DNA of 64,000 nt. It comes from Chrysoporthe austroafricana. Lineage: Eukaryota; Ascomycota; Sordariomycetes; Diaporthales; Cryphonectriaceae. Below, in pieces: positions 23,401 to 34,111 of the stretch. The notes beneath the pieces were generated by a model. The model was not told where the DNA came from, made no database searches, and worked only from the letters and a program-made list of their open reading frames with translations. Within the stretch, counting starts at the first letter, position 1. Every line of letters begins with the position of its first letter. Position numbers and translations under genes: made by a program. Where the stretch lies: the NCBI GenBank assembly GCA_001051155.2, contig JYIP02000009.1:310001-374000 (forward strand), in the 5' to 3' direction.

Positions 23401-23901
23401 CTCAACTTTGATAATGCGCACTGATCGTAAAGGATAGACTTTGTGCCTATATTGAATTTGGCACAAAATGATAAGATCATGCTGACGAAAAACCCCTCAT
23501 TAGAAGACGCCATCAATTTCGAGCTCGGAGCCAAGTTTCTCCTGTTTGAGGTGTTTTGTGCTACGGGATCGTCGTCTCCAACTCGACCTCACCGGAATCG
23601 CCTGCATCATAACTGTATGTACCGGTCTCGTTCTCTGACCCCGCTACACATATTTGAGAACGCAGCGGGGTAAGTGTGCTACTCAAATGGATTATCATTG
23701 GGGCTCGGAACATTTCTAGTGTATCCTCGGAAGCAGCAAGCACCTTGAATCGGCTTGTCATATTACCAACAACGTAAAGCAAACCTGGATAGCAGCGCCG
23801 TGTATTGGTAGACAAGGCCTTGAGCAAGGACAAATATCCACGATTTGGTCACAGTTCTCGCCACTTCTGTTCACGTCGAAGCTAGAAATCTTGAATCAGC
23901 A
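23401..23901. promoter_or_regulatory. Divergent (bidirectional) promoter between the VAO-type oxidase and the flavin monooxygenase
   Basis: The two start codons lie 501 bp apart on opposite strands with no other gene between them. This is the only place from which both genes can be driven locally. I did not find a convincing palindromic zinc-cluster site by eye. Confidence 0.7.
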
Positions 23902-25433
23902 ATGGCCACGGCCAACGAGCACCCGGACCGCATCAAAGGTTTGTGGCAGCCAGTAAGCTCAATGTCTTCATATTTATTGAGAGGCTGACTTTCCGAAGTC
24001 CTCGTCATTGGTGCCGGCTTAGGCGGATGTGCAGCGGCCTTAGCTATGAAGCACCATGGTCACGACGTCACCGTATACGAAAAGCTCACGAACTTCCGCA
24101 GGCTAGGAGACTCATTAGGCCTGGGAGAGAACGCGCTCAAGCTTCTTCATCGCTGGGGTGGTGATAGTCTGTACGACTCTCTAACATCCATAGGAAACCA
24201 ATCCGAGAACATGCAGATCCGGAGGTGGCGCGATGGCAAGATACTGGCGCAGCAGCCTCTTATGGATATGGCTGGGCATATAGGCCACCGCGGTGACTAT
24301 CACGAGGCTTTTCTGCATGGCGTCAGGGATTCTGGCATTGTGATCAATATGGGCTACGAGGTCGTCAATTTCAATGAGGGCGATGCAGGGACAGGAAGAC
24401 CGAGCGTCACTTTCAAGGACGGGAGTGTTGAGGAAGCAGACGTGATCATCGGTGCCGAGGGCATCAAGAGTCGAGCCCGGGAGCTTGTTCTTGGCTTTGC
24501 TGATGCGCCTAAGAGTAGTGGCTATTCTTGTTGGAGAGCATATTTCCCCGGAGAGCATCTGAAAGACGATCCACTGTGCAGGGACTTTGTGGACCATGAC
24601 TGTGTCAATATTTGGTATGTCAATCCCTAGGCCTGTTCCTACCTGAGCCAGGCACATACGTGACGAGCTAATCCTCTATAACAGGATTGGCGAAGACACA
24701 CATCTCGTCCAGAACACTCTGCGCGACGGCAGAGAATTCAATTGGATAATCACTCGAAAGCTCTCTCATGAGGCAGATATGGAGATCAAGGAATCATGGT
24801 TCCAGGAGGGCAACATGGCAGATGTGCAGAAACACATCACGGCTCTCGACCCGCGAATCGCAGCAGCGATCCGAAAAACGCCGTCCCTTCTTGACTGGAA
24901 GATATGCTATCGAGATCCATTACCGACTTGGGTCTCTAAGAGTCATAAGATCGCGCTCTTGGGGGACTCTTGCCACCCACATCTCCCCACCAGCGCTCAA
25001 GGGGCGAGCCAGGCGACCGAGAGTGCCGCGGTATTGGGTGTGTGCCTAAAACTTGCTGGTAAAGCTCGCATCCCGCTAGCTGTAAGTGCATTTTGTGACG
25101 TCTGTCAGCTAATTTAGTTCTGCGCTGACAAGAGGCTAGACACGGGTCTACGAGAAGATCAGATTCGGACGAACACGTCAAAGTCAGACCGCCGGGGTAG
25201 ACTTGCGAGACCGATGGCACAACGCTCTGAAGAATCTAGACGAGGGTGTAGAGATAGATCCAGACTCGGTCAAAATGCGCAACAGGTGGCTGTACACGTA
25301 TGATGCCGAGGCTGATACCACGGCAAAATGGAATGAGGTGTCGAATAAGGTTGCGAGGGAGTTGATAGAGGATAAGATCACACCGTTATGTGATACCACA
25401 CCGACTAAGTCGACTTTCAACGGGTCGAAATAA
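23902..25433 (+). CDS. FAD-dependent aromatic monooxygenase (salicylate hydroxylase-like, class A)
   Basis: Four exons (23902-23938, 23999-24614, 24685-25081, 25140-25433) give 447 residues. VLVIGAGLGGCAAALAMKHHGHDVTVYEK is the GxGxxG Rossmann motif ending in the ribose-binding Glu. VIIGAEGIKSRAR is the second (DG-type) motif, and LLGDSCHPHLPTSAQGA is the GD motif that binds the FAD ribityl chain. Class A flavin hydroxylases use NADPH and O2 to hydroxylate, often with decarboxylation, aromatic acids such as salicylate. The family length (about 430) fits. The usual Asp of the second motif is Glu here (GAEG). The first exon codes only 12 residues, with the intron falling just before the Rossmann strand, as in many fungal homologues. 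It shares a divergent promoter with the oxidase at 21571-23400; the two may act in one phenol-degrading route (inference). Confidence 0.92.
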
Positions 25434-26600
25434 GATTGGACGGACTGAGGACCGGGTAGGGGGCGGAGAACATGCTTGATATCAAGCGCCCTCGATCTAA
25501 CCGTTCCGAACACCGACAAATGATTATTTCCCGATCCAGTGGGCTTGAATGATGTAATTACTGATACACAGAGTGGTGCTAAGAGTAGCTCTGCATAAAC
25601 ATATATTGGCTCAGGGCCAGCAATTTCAGCGCGGGGTCAAGAACTGTTCTCGAATATTTGGGTACTCAAAATCACATAACACCTTTAAAATTACTACCGG
25701 CATGATGGAAACAATAATCGCGTCTTTGTTATGATTTTTACTTTTGGCGTCTGGTCTCGACGCCGCACCAGCTCCTGCTCGAGCTGCCATGGCGACTCCC
25801 GGTGGAATCATGCCGCCACGTGCGTACCCATGTTGCCCAACAAACCAAGAACAATTTCGTTCCTTGATATTACTAGTAAGCTAATAGCAGGCAGCAACCG
25901 GAGACAGATCTCCACGCCCAAGCTGTGTGGACTTAGCGGACTGCTTCTCCTGGGCCTCTTGACAGTGCAAGTACGCCTCGGGCCCAGGGCTTCTTGTCAA
26001 AGCCTACTGCCTAGAAGGACATTGCTACGCTCTCTGTCCGCCTGGTTTGCCATCTGCATCGCCAAAATCAATAAGTCTCGATAAACCCTGGCGCAGATAA
26101 AGAGCAGCTCCGGAAGACCCGGCACTTTCCACCGCCGGTAGTGTTTCCACTCGGAACAAAGCCCAAAACCCGACAAAGAGAGCGAAATCAGGTCGTCAAG
26201 CCAGGTTAACACATCTCGTGCTAGCACATCTGCTACAAGCGATAACCTATATACGTTGAGCCCCTATCCTATACCAACGATTACAGGGATGCCCCAACCG
26301 CGGAATGAAGTTGTAGAGACTTCACTGTCGACTTATTCACCGGCCATTCATGGAAAGTATAACGCCATGGCCAAAGTCGAGACAGCATAATCGATTCTGC
26401 ATGCTGCTAGATACCTCTAATCAGGATGAAGAGTTCCATATCGCTCGTATTCGCGGGGATGACTTACAATTCGGCATATAATTACTGCTGCCTGATCTAG
26501 TATCTATCAATGAATCCTGCTCTTTCTAAGACCCAATGCTGACCTAATGTGATATGCTTACTCTCTTGTATGCAATCAATACAAATGTACCATATGCTGA
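25434..26600. other. Convergent 3'-3' intergenic region, nothing recognised
   Basis: This 1.17-kb stretch lies between the stop codons of the flavin monooxygenase and the M28 peptidase. ORFs of 60-117 codons at 25.6-26.2 kb have no motif. No repeats or RNA genes are seen. Confidence 0.45.
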
Positions 26601-28280
26601 CTACCAGAAGAGACGATCTCCACGAAATTTCACCGTCTGCTCATACTTGCTAGGTCCTTGCAGGGAGGCCGATTCACGCTCGGGGAAACCCTTGAACGAT
26701 GCAGCGTACGTGGCGACAGAGTGGGCGACCAGCTTGGTGTTGAGCTCCCATGCAGTCGCGTTGACATTGCCCGTGTGGTCGCAAAGCTGGTGGTAGCACG
26801 GGTCATACCAGTCACCCGCTTTTCCTCCGAACATCTCAACCTCGTCCACGGTCTTGATACCTTCGGCACCAGTAGCGATGCCACCTGCAGGGATTCCAGC
26901 CCGAATGAAGCCATCGTAGTCGCTACGGCCGTCGAAGGGGATGAGAGTGTAGTTGAGGCCATGCGCTTCGTACCAGTCGATGTAAAGTTTCTTCAATTCC
27001 TCGGAACCAGTCGGATTGTCCTTGTTCGTGGCGTCGTATACCTGAAGCGCGTAGTTGGGGCTCGCGAGCATATCATAATCCATGAAAAGGCGGATTTTGA
27101 GATTCTCCTCGATAGGGAGTGTCGAAGCATAAAACTCAGATCCTAGAAGCCCCTCCTCCTCCGCTGACCACCAAGCAAAGCGCACACAATTGTTGACATG
27201 GAACTTGGTGAGGTGTGTAGCAACCTCGATGAGCGAAAGGGAGCCGGATCCATCGTCGTTGATGCCAGGCCCCTCAGGTACGCTGTCCGAGTGAGCCCCC
27301 AGCATCACGCAATGGTTTGGGTCACCCTCTGCTGTCTGAATGACAATATTGCGAGTCTCGATCGTGCTAACCACTCCGTCGATGTATGCGATGGCATCGA
27401 CAGCTTGCCCACTCTTGAGCCTCTCCACAATGGGTTCGGCTTCGTCCAGGTCGATGCCAAACGTAGCCACATGATCATCTTCGGGGGTACCCATGGTGCC
27501 GTGCAAGGTGCCCTTCTCGTTGTTATATATCACCGCAGCAACAGCTCCCGCGCGGCCAGCGAGCGCAGACTTGTCACCGAAGGAGCACGAGCCGCGGCGG
27601 ACGAGCGCAATGTTGCCCTTGACGCTCGCCGGGTAATTCCTCGAGAAGCAGCCATCCTCGTCGACGAGGACAAGATCTCCATGGACGGGCTCTTTGTCCT
27701 TAGTCGGTGGGGTCAAGCTCATCGGCGATGCAGACTTCGCTACAGCATCGCCCAGCACGAGACGTGACTCAAATACGCTACCGGAGTAGGCTGGGAAAGG
27801 CTGCTGTATGACCTTGTAATAGCTTCCCAACTTCGATATGGCATCTTGAATATATTTCAATGTCCCAAGGTGCCCTGATGATGTGTCAATGACATTTGAT
27901 CGTTGTTTGGGATGCTTTTTTGGGGGGGGGGGGCGGGAGGTTTTTCCCCCGGGGGTTCAGTAGGAATTCATGGGACATGGTGTTCGTCATAAGCACACCG
28001 ATAAAGCCTCACCTTGACTCCCGATCACGCGCGTCGGTCGGTTGTAGTCATGCCAACTGAGGTTGGCTATTTCATAAAGCTCTTCTGCCCTCTCGAGCAG
28101 TTTGTCGCTTGAGATGGCCGCCTGTAACGACTCGCTATCGACTAGGGGCTTACCGGACAATGGTGACAGCGGCGACTGCTGAGAATGGTCAAACAAAGGC
28201 TGCTGAAGGGACGAGGCAGTGGTTCCATGGAGGAGAGACACGGCGAGTGCCATGATACACACGCCCTTGTACGCAGCCAT
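26601..28280 (-). CDS. Secreted M28 family aminopeptidase (leucine aminopeptidase 2-like) with PA domain
   Basis: Two exons (28013-28280 and 26601-27874) give 513 residues. A signal peptide (MAAYKGVCIMALAVSLLHGTTA) precedes a propeptide. The protease-associated domain lies around DLVLVDEDGCFSRNYPASVKGNIALVRRG. The M28 zinc site is complete: His and Asp in GAHSDSVPEGPGINDDGSG, Glu-Glu in AEEEGLLGS, Asp in LFMDYDMLAS and His in CYHQLCDH. Such enzymes trim N-terminal residues from peptides outside the cell, complementing the endopeptidase at 14854. The 138-nt intron (27875-28012) interrupts just before GHLGTLKYI, as is common in the family. It contains an unbroken 12-G run (plus strand) followed by a C/G-rich hairpin-like stretch. 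The start at 28280 is preferred over an ATG-like codon 105 nt upstream because it places the signal peptide at the terminus. Confidence 0.93.
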
Positions 28281-29158
28281 CGTGGAATTCGAGTGACGAC
28301 GTTGAATGATACGAAGATGGATGAGGATGATGATGACTGTGATACGGACCGGAGATGGATTAGGACACTGCTGATAAGCTGTCACGCGAACCCCTGATCA
28401 CGCCGCAGGCCGGTGGAGCTCGGCTTACAGGGCTACCCCAGCAGCGTGTTCTGAGTCTGCTGCCCTCGTGACCTCGACTGAGGCAGGAGAAGCCCGAGAA
28501 CAAGCGCTCGCCTTGGTAAAAGAATTGGGAAAATCGGGAAGCGGAAGAGACAGGGGAAGACGACTTCGAAATGAAATTGAATATCTTCCTTATTCTTATT
28601 CCATCTATAGGTCAAGAGGCGTGACGTGTGTTAATGTATTTTTGTTTTCTCCTCTGATTTTATTTAATGCACTCGGTGAGGGGGGAGGCCCAGAGCTTTC
28701 CCCACACGCAGGCCACCGCATCAAGCTTTCTCTGCTGGCACTGCCTAAGTCTCCGTCGAAGTAAACACTGAGTACTGAAGAAGTGGCGACTGATTCGCTC
28801 ACAGTCAACTGAAACTAGATTTCGAGACCTTTGGATGCATTTGTACATTATAGATCGCTGAAAGCCGATCGTCGCGGTCCAGCCGCCAAGGGACAACGCG
28901 CCATCTACGTCATGAGGTGACATTCAGCCACCACCCTGCAGACAACATCTTAAGATGCATGCTAGATGAACTTAAAGGCCCAGGAGGGAGCGCTGTTCCT
29001 ACGAATTGTCAGATACCTACCTAGGCATTATCGGAAGGCTCTGTTGAAATCCAGCCGCTTTCAACGACGCCCAAGAACCTAACGTTCCCTAGCGGTCGCT
29101 CGTCTAAGGCCTTGTTCGGCCTATTCGCAAGCACAGTTCACAATTCGATATCATTACC
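28281..29158. other. Divergent intergenic region between peptidase and Cys-rich protein genes
   Basis: This 878-bp stretch holds the promoters of both flanking genes. Small ORFs at 28.4-28.9 kb are unremarkable. Confidence 0.5.
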
Positions 29159-29812
29159 ATGCAGCTCCACGCCCGTGTCTCCATTGCGGTATTGGTGTAA
29201 GTCAATATCCTTGTGCGTATATCGGACAGAAAAGCTCACTGTTCACTCTCCAGGGCCAGCCTGACCGCCGCACAAGCTGTCTTGACCACCTCAATTCCGA
29301 TATCCACGGTCTCGAGCACCGTCTTCTCCGAGGTCACCGCCACCCCCTCACCTTCTTCCGGCTCCGAAGCAGGATGTCCGACCGTCACATTGACCAGCAG
29401 CATTTGTAGCAGCTGCGCCGTGCCCGACTGCGTCGAGGTCGAGCCTCTCACCCAGTCCTGCGGCTGCCCAAGTGCCATCCCGACCGTCTTCGTGGATTAC
29501 CCTTGTGAGTCTGCTTGTGCGGGCCTCGGGTGTCAGGCCGACTACGTTTTCTTTACCGAGAACTGCACTGCCCCCACCGGAAGCGCGGGTGCATCCTCGA
29601 ATTCCTCGACGACGGCAACGAATTCAACGGCGCTGTCCACAGGAACTGGAGTCGGAAGGTCGAACAGCACTGCAACGGGGCTGAGTGTCACTACGACGTC
29701 CACAAGTACGCAAACAGCAGGGCCAGGAACGGGGACAGGGTTGGCCGCATCAAGTGCGACGAGTATCGCGGCTGCTGCAAGGATAAGACCGTTCTGGGCA
29801 TGTTGGTTGTAG
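29159..29812 (+). CDS. Small secreted Cys-rich protein with Ser/Thr-rich, possibly GPI-anchored tail
   Basis: Two exons (29159-29196, 29254-29812; 57-nt intron with donor GTAAGT) give 198 residues. A signal peptide (MQLHARVSIAVLVASLTAAQA) is followed by a compact domain with ten Cys between about residues 50 and 115 (CPTV, ICSSC, DCVEV, CGC, CESAC, GLGC, ENC). A Ser/Thr/Gly-rich stalk of about 70 residues comes next, then a short hydrophobic end (ARIRPFWACWL). The layout is that of fungal wall-bound or effector-like small secreted proteins. The cysteine spacing does not clearly match CFEM, and I do not recognise a named family. The C-terminal hydrophobic segment is short for a GPI signal, so anchoring is uncertain. 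The intron in the signal-peptide codons supports a real gene. Confidence 0.75.
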
Positions 29813-30362
29813 GGAGATCCCGCTCTTCGATGTGTGTCTAGTCTGCTTTGGTCGTTGCAAGTGCGTTGGAGATCGTGTGCTTCTGGCTCATGTACAATAC
29901 AGATTAGTCTCGTTGGGTGTTGTGCCGGGTTGGTTTACTGGGGGGATTGCAACTTGCCGCTCAATTATTTGATTGCCATGTTCGAGCTATAAGCATTCGA
30001 AGTGCACAAAGCCTATCAGTTCTAGCATATCTCAAAATTAATACGATAATGATGCAGAGATATTTATATCGCTCCATTGCATGCCTCGAGCTCGTTGTCT
30101 GGTATGAGAACATTGGTGTTATGGGCCTCGAGAGGAAGCGACTGGGTTTCAACCATTCCTGGGCAATTTTGAATCATGTATGTACGAGAAATGCATGGAA
30201 ATTTAGAGTAAACTAACCATTTCCGCGTCGTTAGGACCTTATCTTAGTAGCAATAAAAACTTAAGAGGGCTAGTCTCCACTCCACCAAAATTCTCTCCAT
30301 TGGCTCCACTAGATTGAAATACTTAATTCTCTAGTTCACCATCAGATTCAACATCAAAAAAC
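29813..30362. other. Intergenic, 3' flank of Cys-rich gene to tRNA-Arg
   Basis: This 550-bp, mildly AT-rich stretch holds no recognised gene. The T/A-rich bases just before 30363 are typical of tRNA flanks. Confidence 0.5.
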
Positions 30363-30434
30363 GGTCCGTTGGCCCAATGGCAAGGCGTCTGACTACGAAT
30401 CAGGAGATTGCAGGTTCGATCCCTGCACGGATCA
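30363..30434 (+). tRNA. tRNA-Arg (anticodon ACG), intronless
   Basis: The acceptor stem GGTCCGT pairs fully with ACGGATC (one G-T pair). The anticodon stem TCTGA/TCAGG encloses loop CTACGAA, with T33 and anticodon ACG, which after A34-to-inosine editing reads CGU/CGC/CGA. The T arm GCAGG-TTCGATC-CCTGC is perfect, and the discriminator base is A. The length is 72 nt, with no intron. CCA is not encoded, as expected for a nuclear gene. The downstream T-rich stretch near 30469 could terminate Pol III. Confidence 0.95.
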
Positions 30435-31565
30435 ATTCTACCAGTGAATTTAATGAATTCGTGAGTCTCTTTTGCTATTTTATTTGCGTCTAGGGCCGAG
30501 CGCACGGCTCCGGACTTCAGATATTGGTCTCATTTGGCTCCTAGGCTACCGCAGCAGCAGGGTCTCCAATTGAGTACTTTTTTCCTTCTTCCTTCAGTAA
30601 TTGCGTTCATTTTTATGAGGATGTTTGCCGTCATTTTGTAGCAAACTCATAATTCTCGCGCTTCGCCTCGAACGTCATGCCGTAGATGCGGAAAGTCTTT
30701 CTGAGGGTGGTATAGGCTAGTATGAAATCCGCAGCAACCATAAAACCTGTCAACGCTTGATGATTTTGCCCTCCAGGAATACCAAACATATTTCATTATA
30801 CTAAGTGAGACGTACACGAGAAACGAGTCATCGCCGGAGTGAGGAAGAGGAATAGCCTGTTCCTCTAAAAGCCTCTCTGCGGTGCGTCATACCGCTTTGC
30901 ACAAAGATGGCATGGTATCAAAGGCATCCTGAGATTTGCCTACGCAAAAGAAATTGATACTAGAGCGACAATATAATGTTGAAAAGGAACCTTAGAAGGT
31001 CTGTGGACTATGTTCAACTTAACAGGCTCGGTCTAGACAGTCCAACTTGATGGCACGAAGCAAAGTGATCCCCAATTCAAATGTCAGTCTACAATTCTTT
31101 AACTAAGTCCCTGAACTGGATTTTGCTAAGTTATGTCCTTCTATAGTAAAGGCGCCGACTGCCTCCTGATTGCCTGCGCTCTGGATCCCTCCTTTTTATG
31201 GCCTTCGGTACCAGTGGCTTCGTCCGTCTTCTCAGGTTCCTAGTAAGGCTTGGGCACAGATGAAAAGGAGACTTCTTTAACTTTCCGCAAGCAAAGCTAA
31301 CTCTCTAGTACATTTTAGTCTTATATATAGCCAACCTTGTTACGATATTAGGTTATATCTCATCAGTCAGCCATATGAATTGTAAAATAACGAGACCAGG
31401 ACGTCATTAGCAATAGAGAGGGACAATAGATACAGGACGTGTTCGAATTTAGCTTTGTAATATACTGGGAACTGAAAGCAGGCTCTGGCCTGCCGGTTAC
31501 ACCGCACCTTGTCATATGTGAAGTCTTGAGATAGACCGTGATGGTTCTGAGGAAATTATGTCGAT
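30435..31565. other. Intergenic region, no supported gene
   Basis: This 1.13-kb stretch between tRNA-Arg and the 3' end of the DUF6540-like gene has no ORF with recognisable content. Confidence 0.5.
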
Positions 31566-32185
31566 TTAATGCTGTGGTGCCTTGTCTAGTACGTCCTGAG
31601 CTGTCTCATCAACTATCCCCTCCTCCATGATCTTGGCCATGAACTGGCGTGCCCAGAATTGACAATCCCGAATCTCGACTCTGACACGACCCTGTGGAGA
31701 GGGCTCAGTTTATGAACTCATCGAGATCATATTACCGGTCATTTCTTCTACTCTAAGGGGAGACTTACGTCCTTAGAGGCCCCTCTCCCAAGGCTCGGTC
31801 CAGGAGCCTCAACTGAAAGTGCAAGCCGCTCCAGTTCGTTGTGCGCGATCTTATCTTTACCAGCCTGATCTGGCCCTTCTGGACTTATCAGGCTATCCAT
31901 AATAGATCCAAGCCTCGTCACAAAAGGTGGCTTGTCCGGATCTTCGCTTGGGACGTAACCTCGTTCAAACTCATGGACAAAACCGCTCAAGGGGTCGCCT
32001 CGCACGTTGATCACGGTGCCGCGATCCTGGTCTATTCGACTGGGTACGAAGATAGACCAGTAGGCATGAAATAATAGAGATGGAATGTAACAAAGAAGAT
32101 AGATATCAGTGACCTTCGATTCAGCGCTGTTAGTATCTAGCGGCATCCCAGCATAGCCTGACGTTGTATCTGATTGCTCAGCCAT
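31566..32185 (-). CDS. DUF6540-like small fungal protein
   Basis: Two exons (31769-32185, 31566-31691; 77-nt intron with donor GTAAGT and acceptor CCACAG) give 180 residues. The core reads LLCYIPSLLFHAYWSIFVPS, then GTVINVRGDPLSGFVHEFERGY, then LALSVEAPGPSL. After the intron comes VRVEIRDCQFWARQFMAKIMEEGIV. This order (HxxWxxFVPS, VxGDxxxGFxxxFxR, APGPSL, CQxWxRQ) matches the fungal family I know as DUF6540, whose His and Cys positions suggest a small papain-like or NlpC-like fold. No biochemical role is established, so none is claimed. No signal peptide. The second exon, too short to stand alone as an ORF, supplies the conserved Cys-Gln and Trp-x-Arg segment. It lies 185 bp downstream of, and codirectional with, the ceramidase gene. 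Confidence 0.82.
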
Positions 32186-32370
32186 CGTGAGTGTTGGATA
32201 GTGGCTGGGTTCTCATTGTCAAAACACGCACAGAAGAGTCCGGATCTCCTGATGAATGGATGATATCCCTTATTTATACAGGCTCATGTTGCTGCCTGAT
32301 ATGCAAGCCATGGTGCTCTGGATGCCGCCTTGACCAGTCTTCGACCACGGGACCCACCGCTGCCCCACAA

Positions 32371-33347
32371 TCATTGACAGATCTCCCTGATTAGCTCGAT
32401 ATATCCCGCAGCAGCCACAGCAGTGAGGATGTGCCACCAGCCATGAAGCTCCAGGACATATGCCCACGGCTCCCCAACCGCCTCCCGCAGCGCCCGCAGC
32501 GGCGGACACAGTTCCAAGTCGATTAGCCACAGAATGAGGGCCAGTACCATGATTCCCGTCGAAGACCAGAATCGCCCGGAGACCCTCGATTTCCTTGGCG
32601 CGCCGGGGCGCTGGCGGTGGTATGACAGATACAACGCGCGTGTGCACAGCATGTTCAGCATGATGAAGAACGAGCCCCAGTGGAGCTCTACAATTCTGGT
32701 CTGGTAATATACCGCGGAGATGACAATGACCACGGAGATCAATACGATCGTTATCGTTCTCTGCGTTCTCGGAGCATAGCCTGTGGTGTACAGCGGTCGG
32801 AGGAATGCCGAGCCGAGAAAGAACATGGACATCTCGTCGAGGAACTGAGTTTCTCGGTGGAGGCTTGTGTGGAAGATGAATGAGAAGATCCCAACGAGGA
32901 GAAGTGAGACCGCCATCATGTCCATGCCGCCGAGAGACCCTCTCGATGCATCTCGACGTGATAGTTTGAACGCGTAATATACTGACTCAGCAAATCAGTA
33001 CGGTCTCGCTGGCCGGAGACGGAGACTCATTTCCGCGCAAGGCTCACCGTAAGCGAGGTTCGTAAAGGTGTTGAAGAACTCGGCTATGTACTTGGTGACA
33101 GCATAGTCTTCTTCGCAAAAACTGTGAGGCAAGTGTTAGTAGCTTTGCTGAGAAGATTCCTGATCTGTTCCTGAGATCTAGGCAAAGGATCCTCGGTGCT
33201 GACGAAGGTATAGGCACGTCCCATGACCGACGCTATGATCTTGCGTCACAAGGTTTATACTGACTTTGCTGTGCTAGAAGGAATGCCCCAGTATCCCATA
33301 TTGGCGAAGGGATCCTTGCCAGGATCATGACGACTTCGATGGGCCAT
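32371..33347 (-). CDS. Alkaline ceramidase (aPHC/YDC1-YPC1 family)
   Basis: Three exons (33265-33347, 33048-33121, 32371-32981) give 255 residues. The start MAHRSRHDPGKDPFANMGYWGIPSSTANFCEEDY contains the family's WGxPTSTxNFCEEDY signature, which spans the first intron and confirms the model. Zn-site residues are visible: His in FHTSL, Asp in FLDEMSMF, and the paired His of LHGWWHI. Seven membrane helices are apparent. The enzyme hydrolyses ceramides (phytoceramide or dihydroceramide) to sphingoid base and fatty acid in the ER/Golgi membrane. The protein is somewhat shorter at the C-terminus than yeast members, ending soon after the last helix (ELIREICQ). Unusual is HTSL where HATL is more common. 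The intron-1 donor is GTCAGT. The 185-bp gap to the DUF6540-like gene is short, but the genes are expected to be transcribed separately. Confidence 0.93.
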
Positions 33348-34111
33348 GGTCCCTGATTATATCGGTGCTTGCGTCCACAGGTCCTCTTGCTAGATGAGCT
33401 CGGATCCTAGGACCTTCAGTCTCCAGCCCTAGCGCGAAGGCGGCGAATGATTGGCGCTGGAGCTACAGCAGCCTATCTTCTACCACGTGTAGGCGGCATG
33501 CACCCTAAATGAGAGGGCGTTGGGGACTTGTCCGCTGCGTTTTGCGGTAGTCTGCTTGGTGAAATCATCGCGCCACGTTCGAGTACAACCGATAAATGCT
33601 GCCACACCCGAAGTTATACCGCAGCGTGCAAGGGGGGCCTAACCTCTTAGGCAGGGAAGCCCCGAGCCCCGACTCCACTGTGGATCAGGTCCATGGAAAT
33701 TCATACTTGAGCACTCCATGATACTCGCCTTCACTCTGGCATAGTACTGCGCACATCTTGAATGTCAAGAATAGTCGGATGAGGGTCGAAAAGAAATTAT
33801 TGGAATATACCTGTGGGAAAAGGATGCTGCCGGATAAGGAAAGAGCCGGGGGGGGGGGCAAAAACACATCACAATCCTCACGAAACATGTTAGATTTGGG
33901 CCCTGACCTTTACCAATACAGACCCGTCTCGCACAACGATTCCATCCTATGTTCCGGATCGTGGTGAAATCCAGAGTGACACCGGTGATCAAAGTTCCAG
34001 TATTTACAAGAAATAGAATCGCATGCATTCCTGAACTAACCCGCAGGGCTGCATGCAAATTTCATACGAGGATTCCAAATCTCCTCCCAAAACTTACCCC
34101 AAGGGCATTAA
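33348..34111. other. Intergenic: promoter of the ceramidase gene and 3' flank of the giant adhesin gene
   Basis: This 764-bp stretch has no supported gene. It contains a G-run near 33849-33859. Confidence 0.5.
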
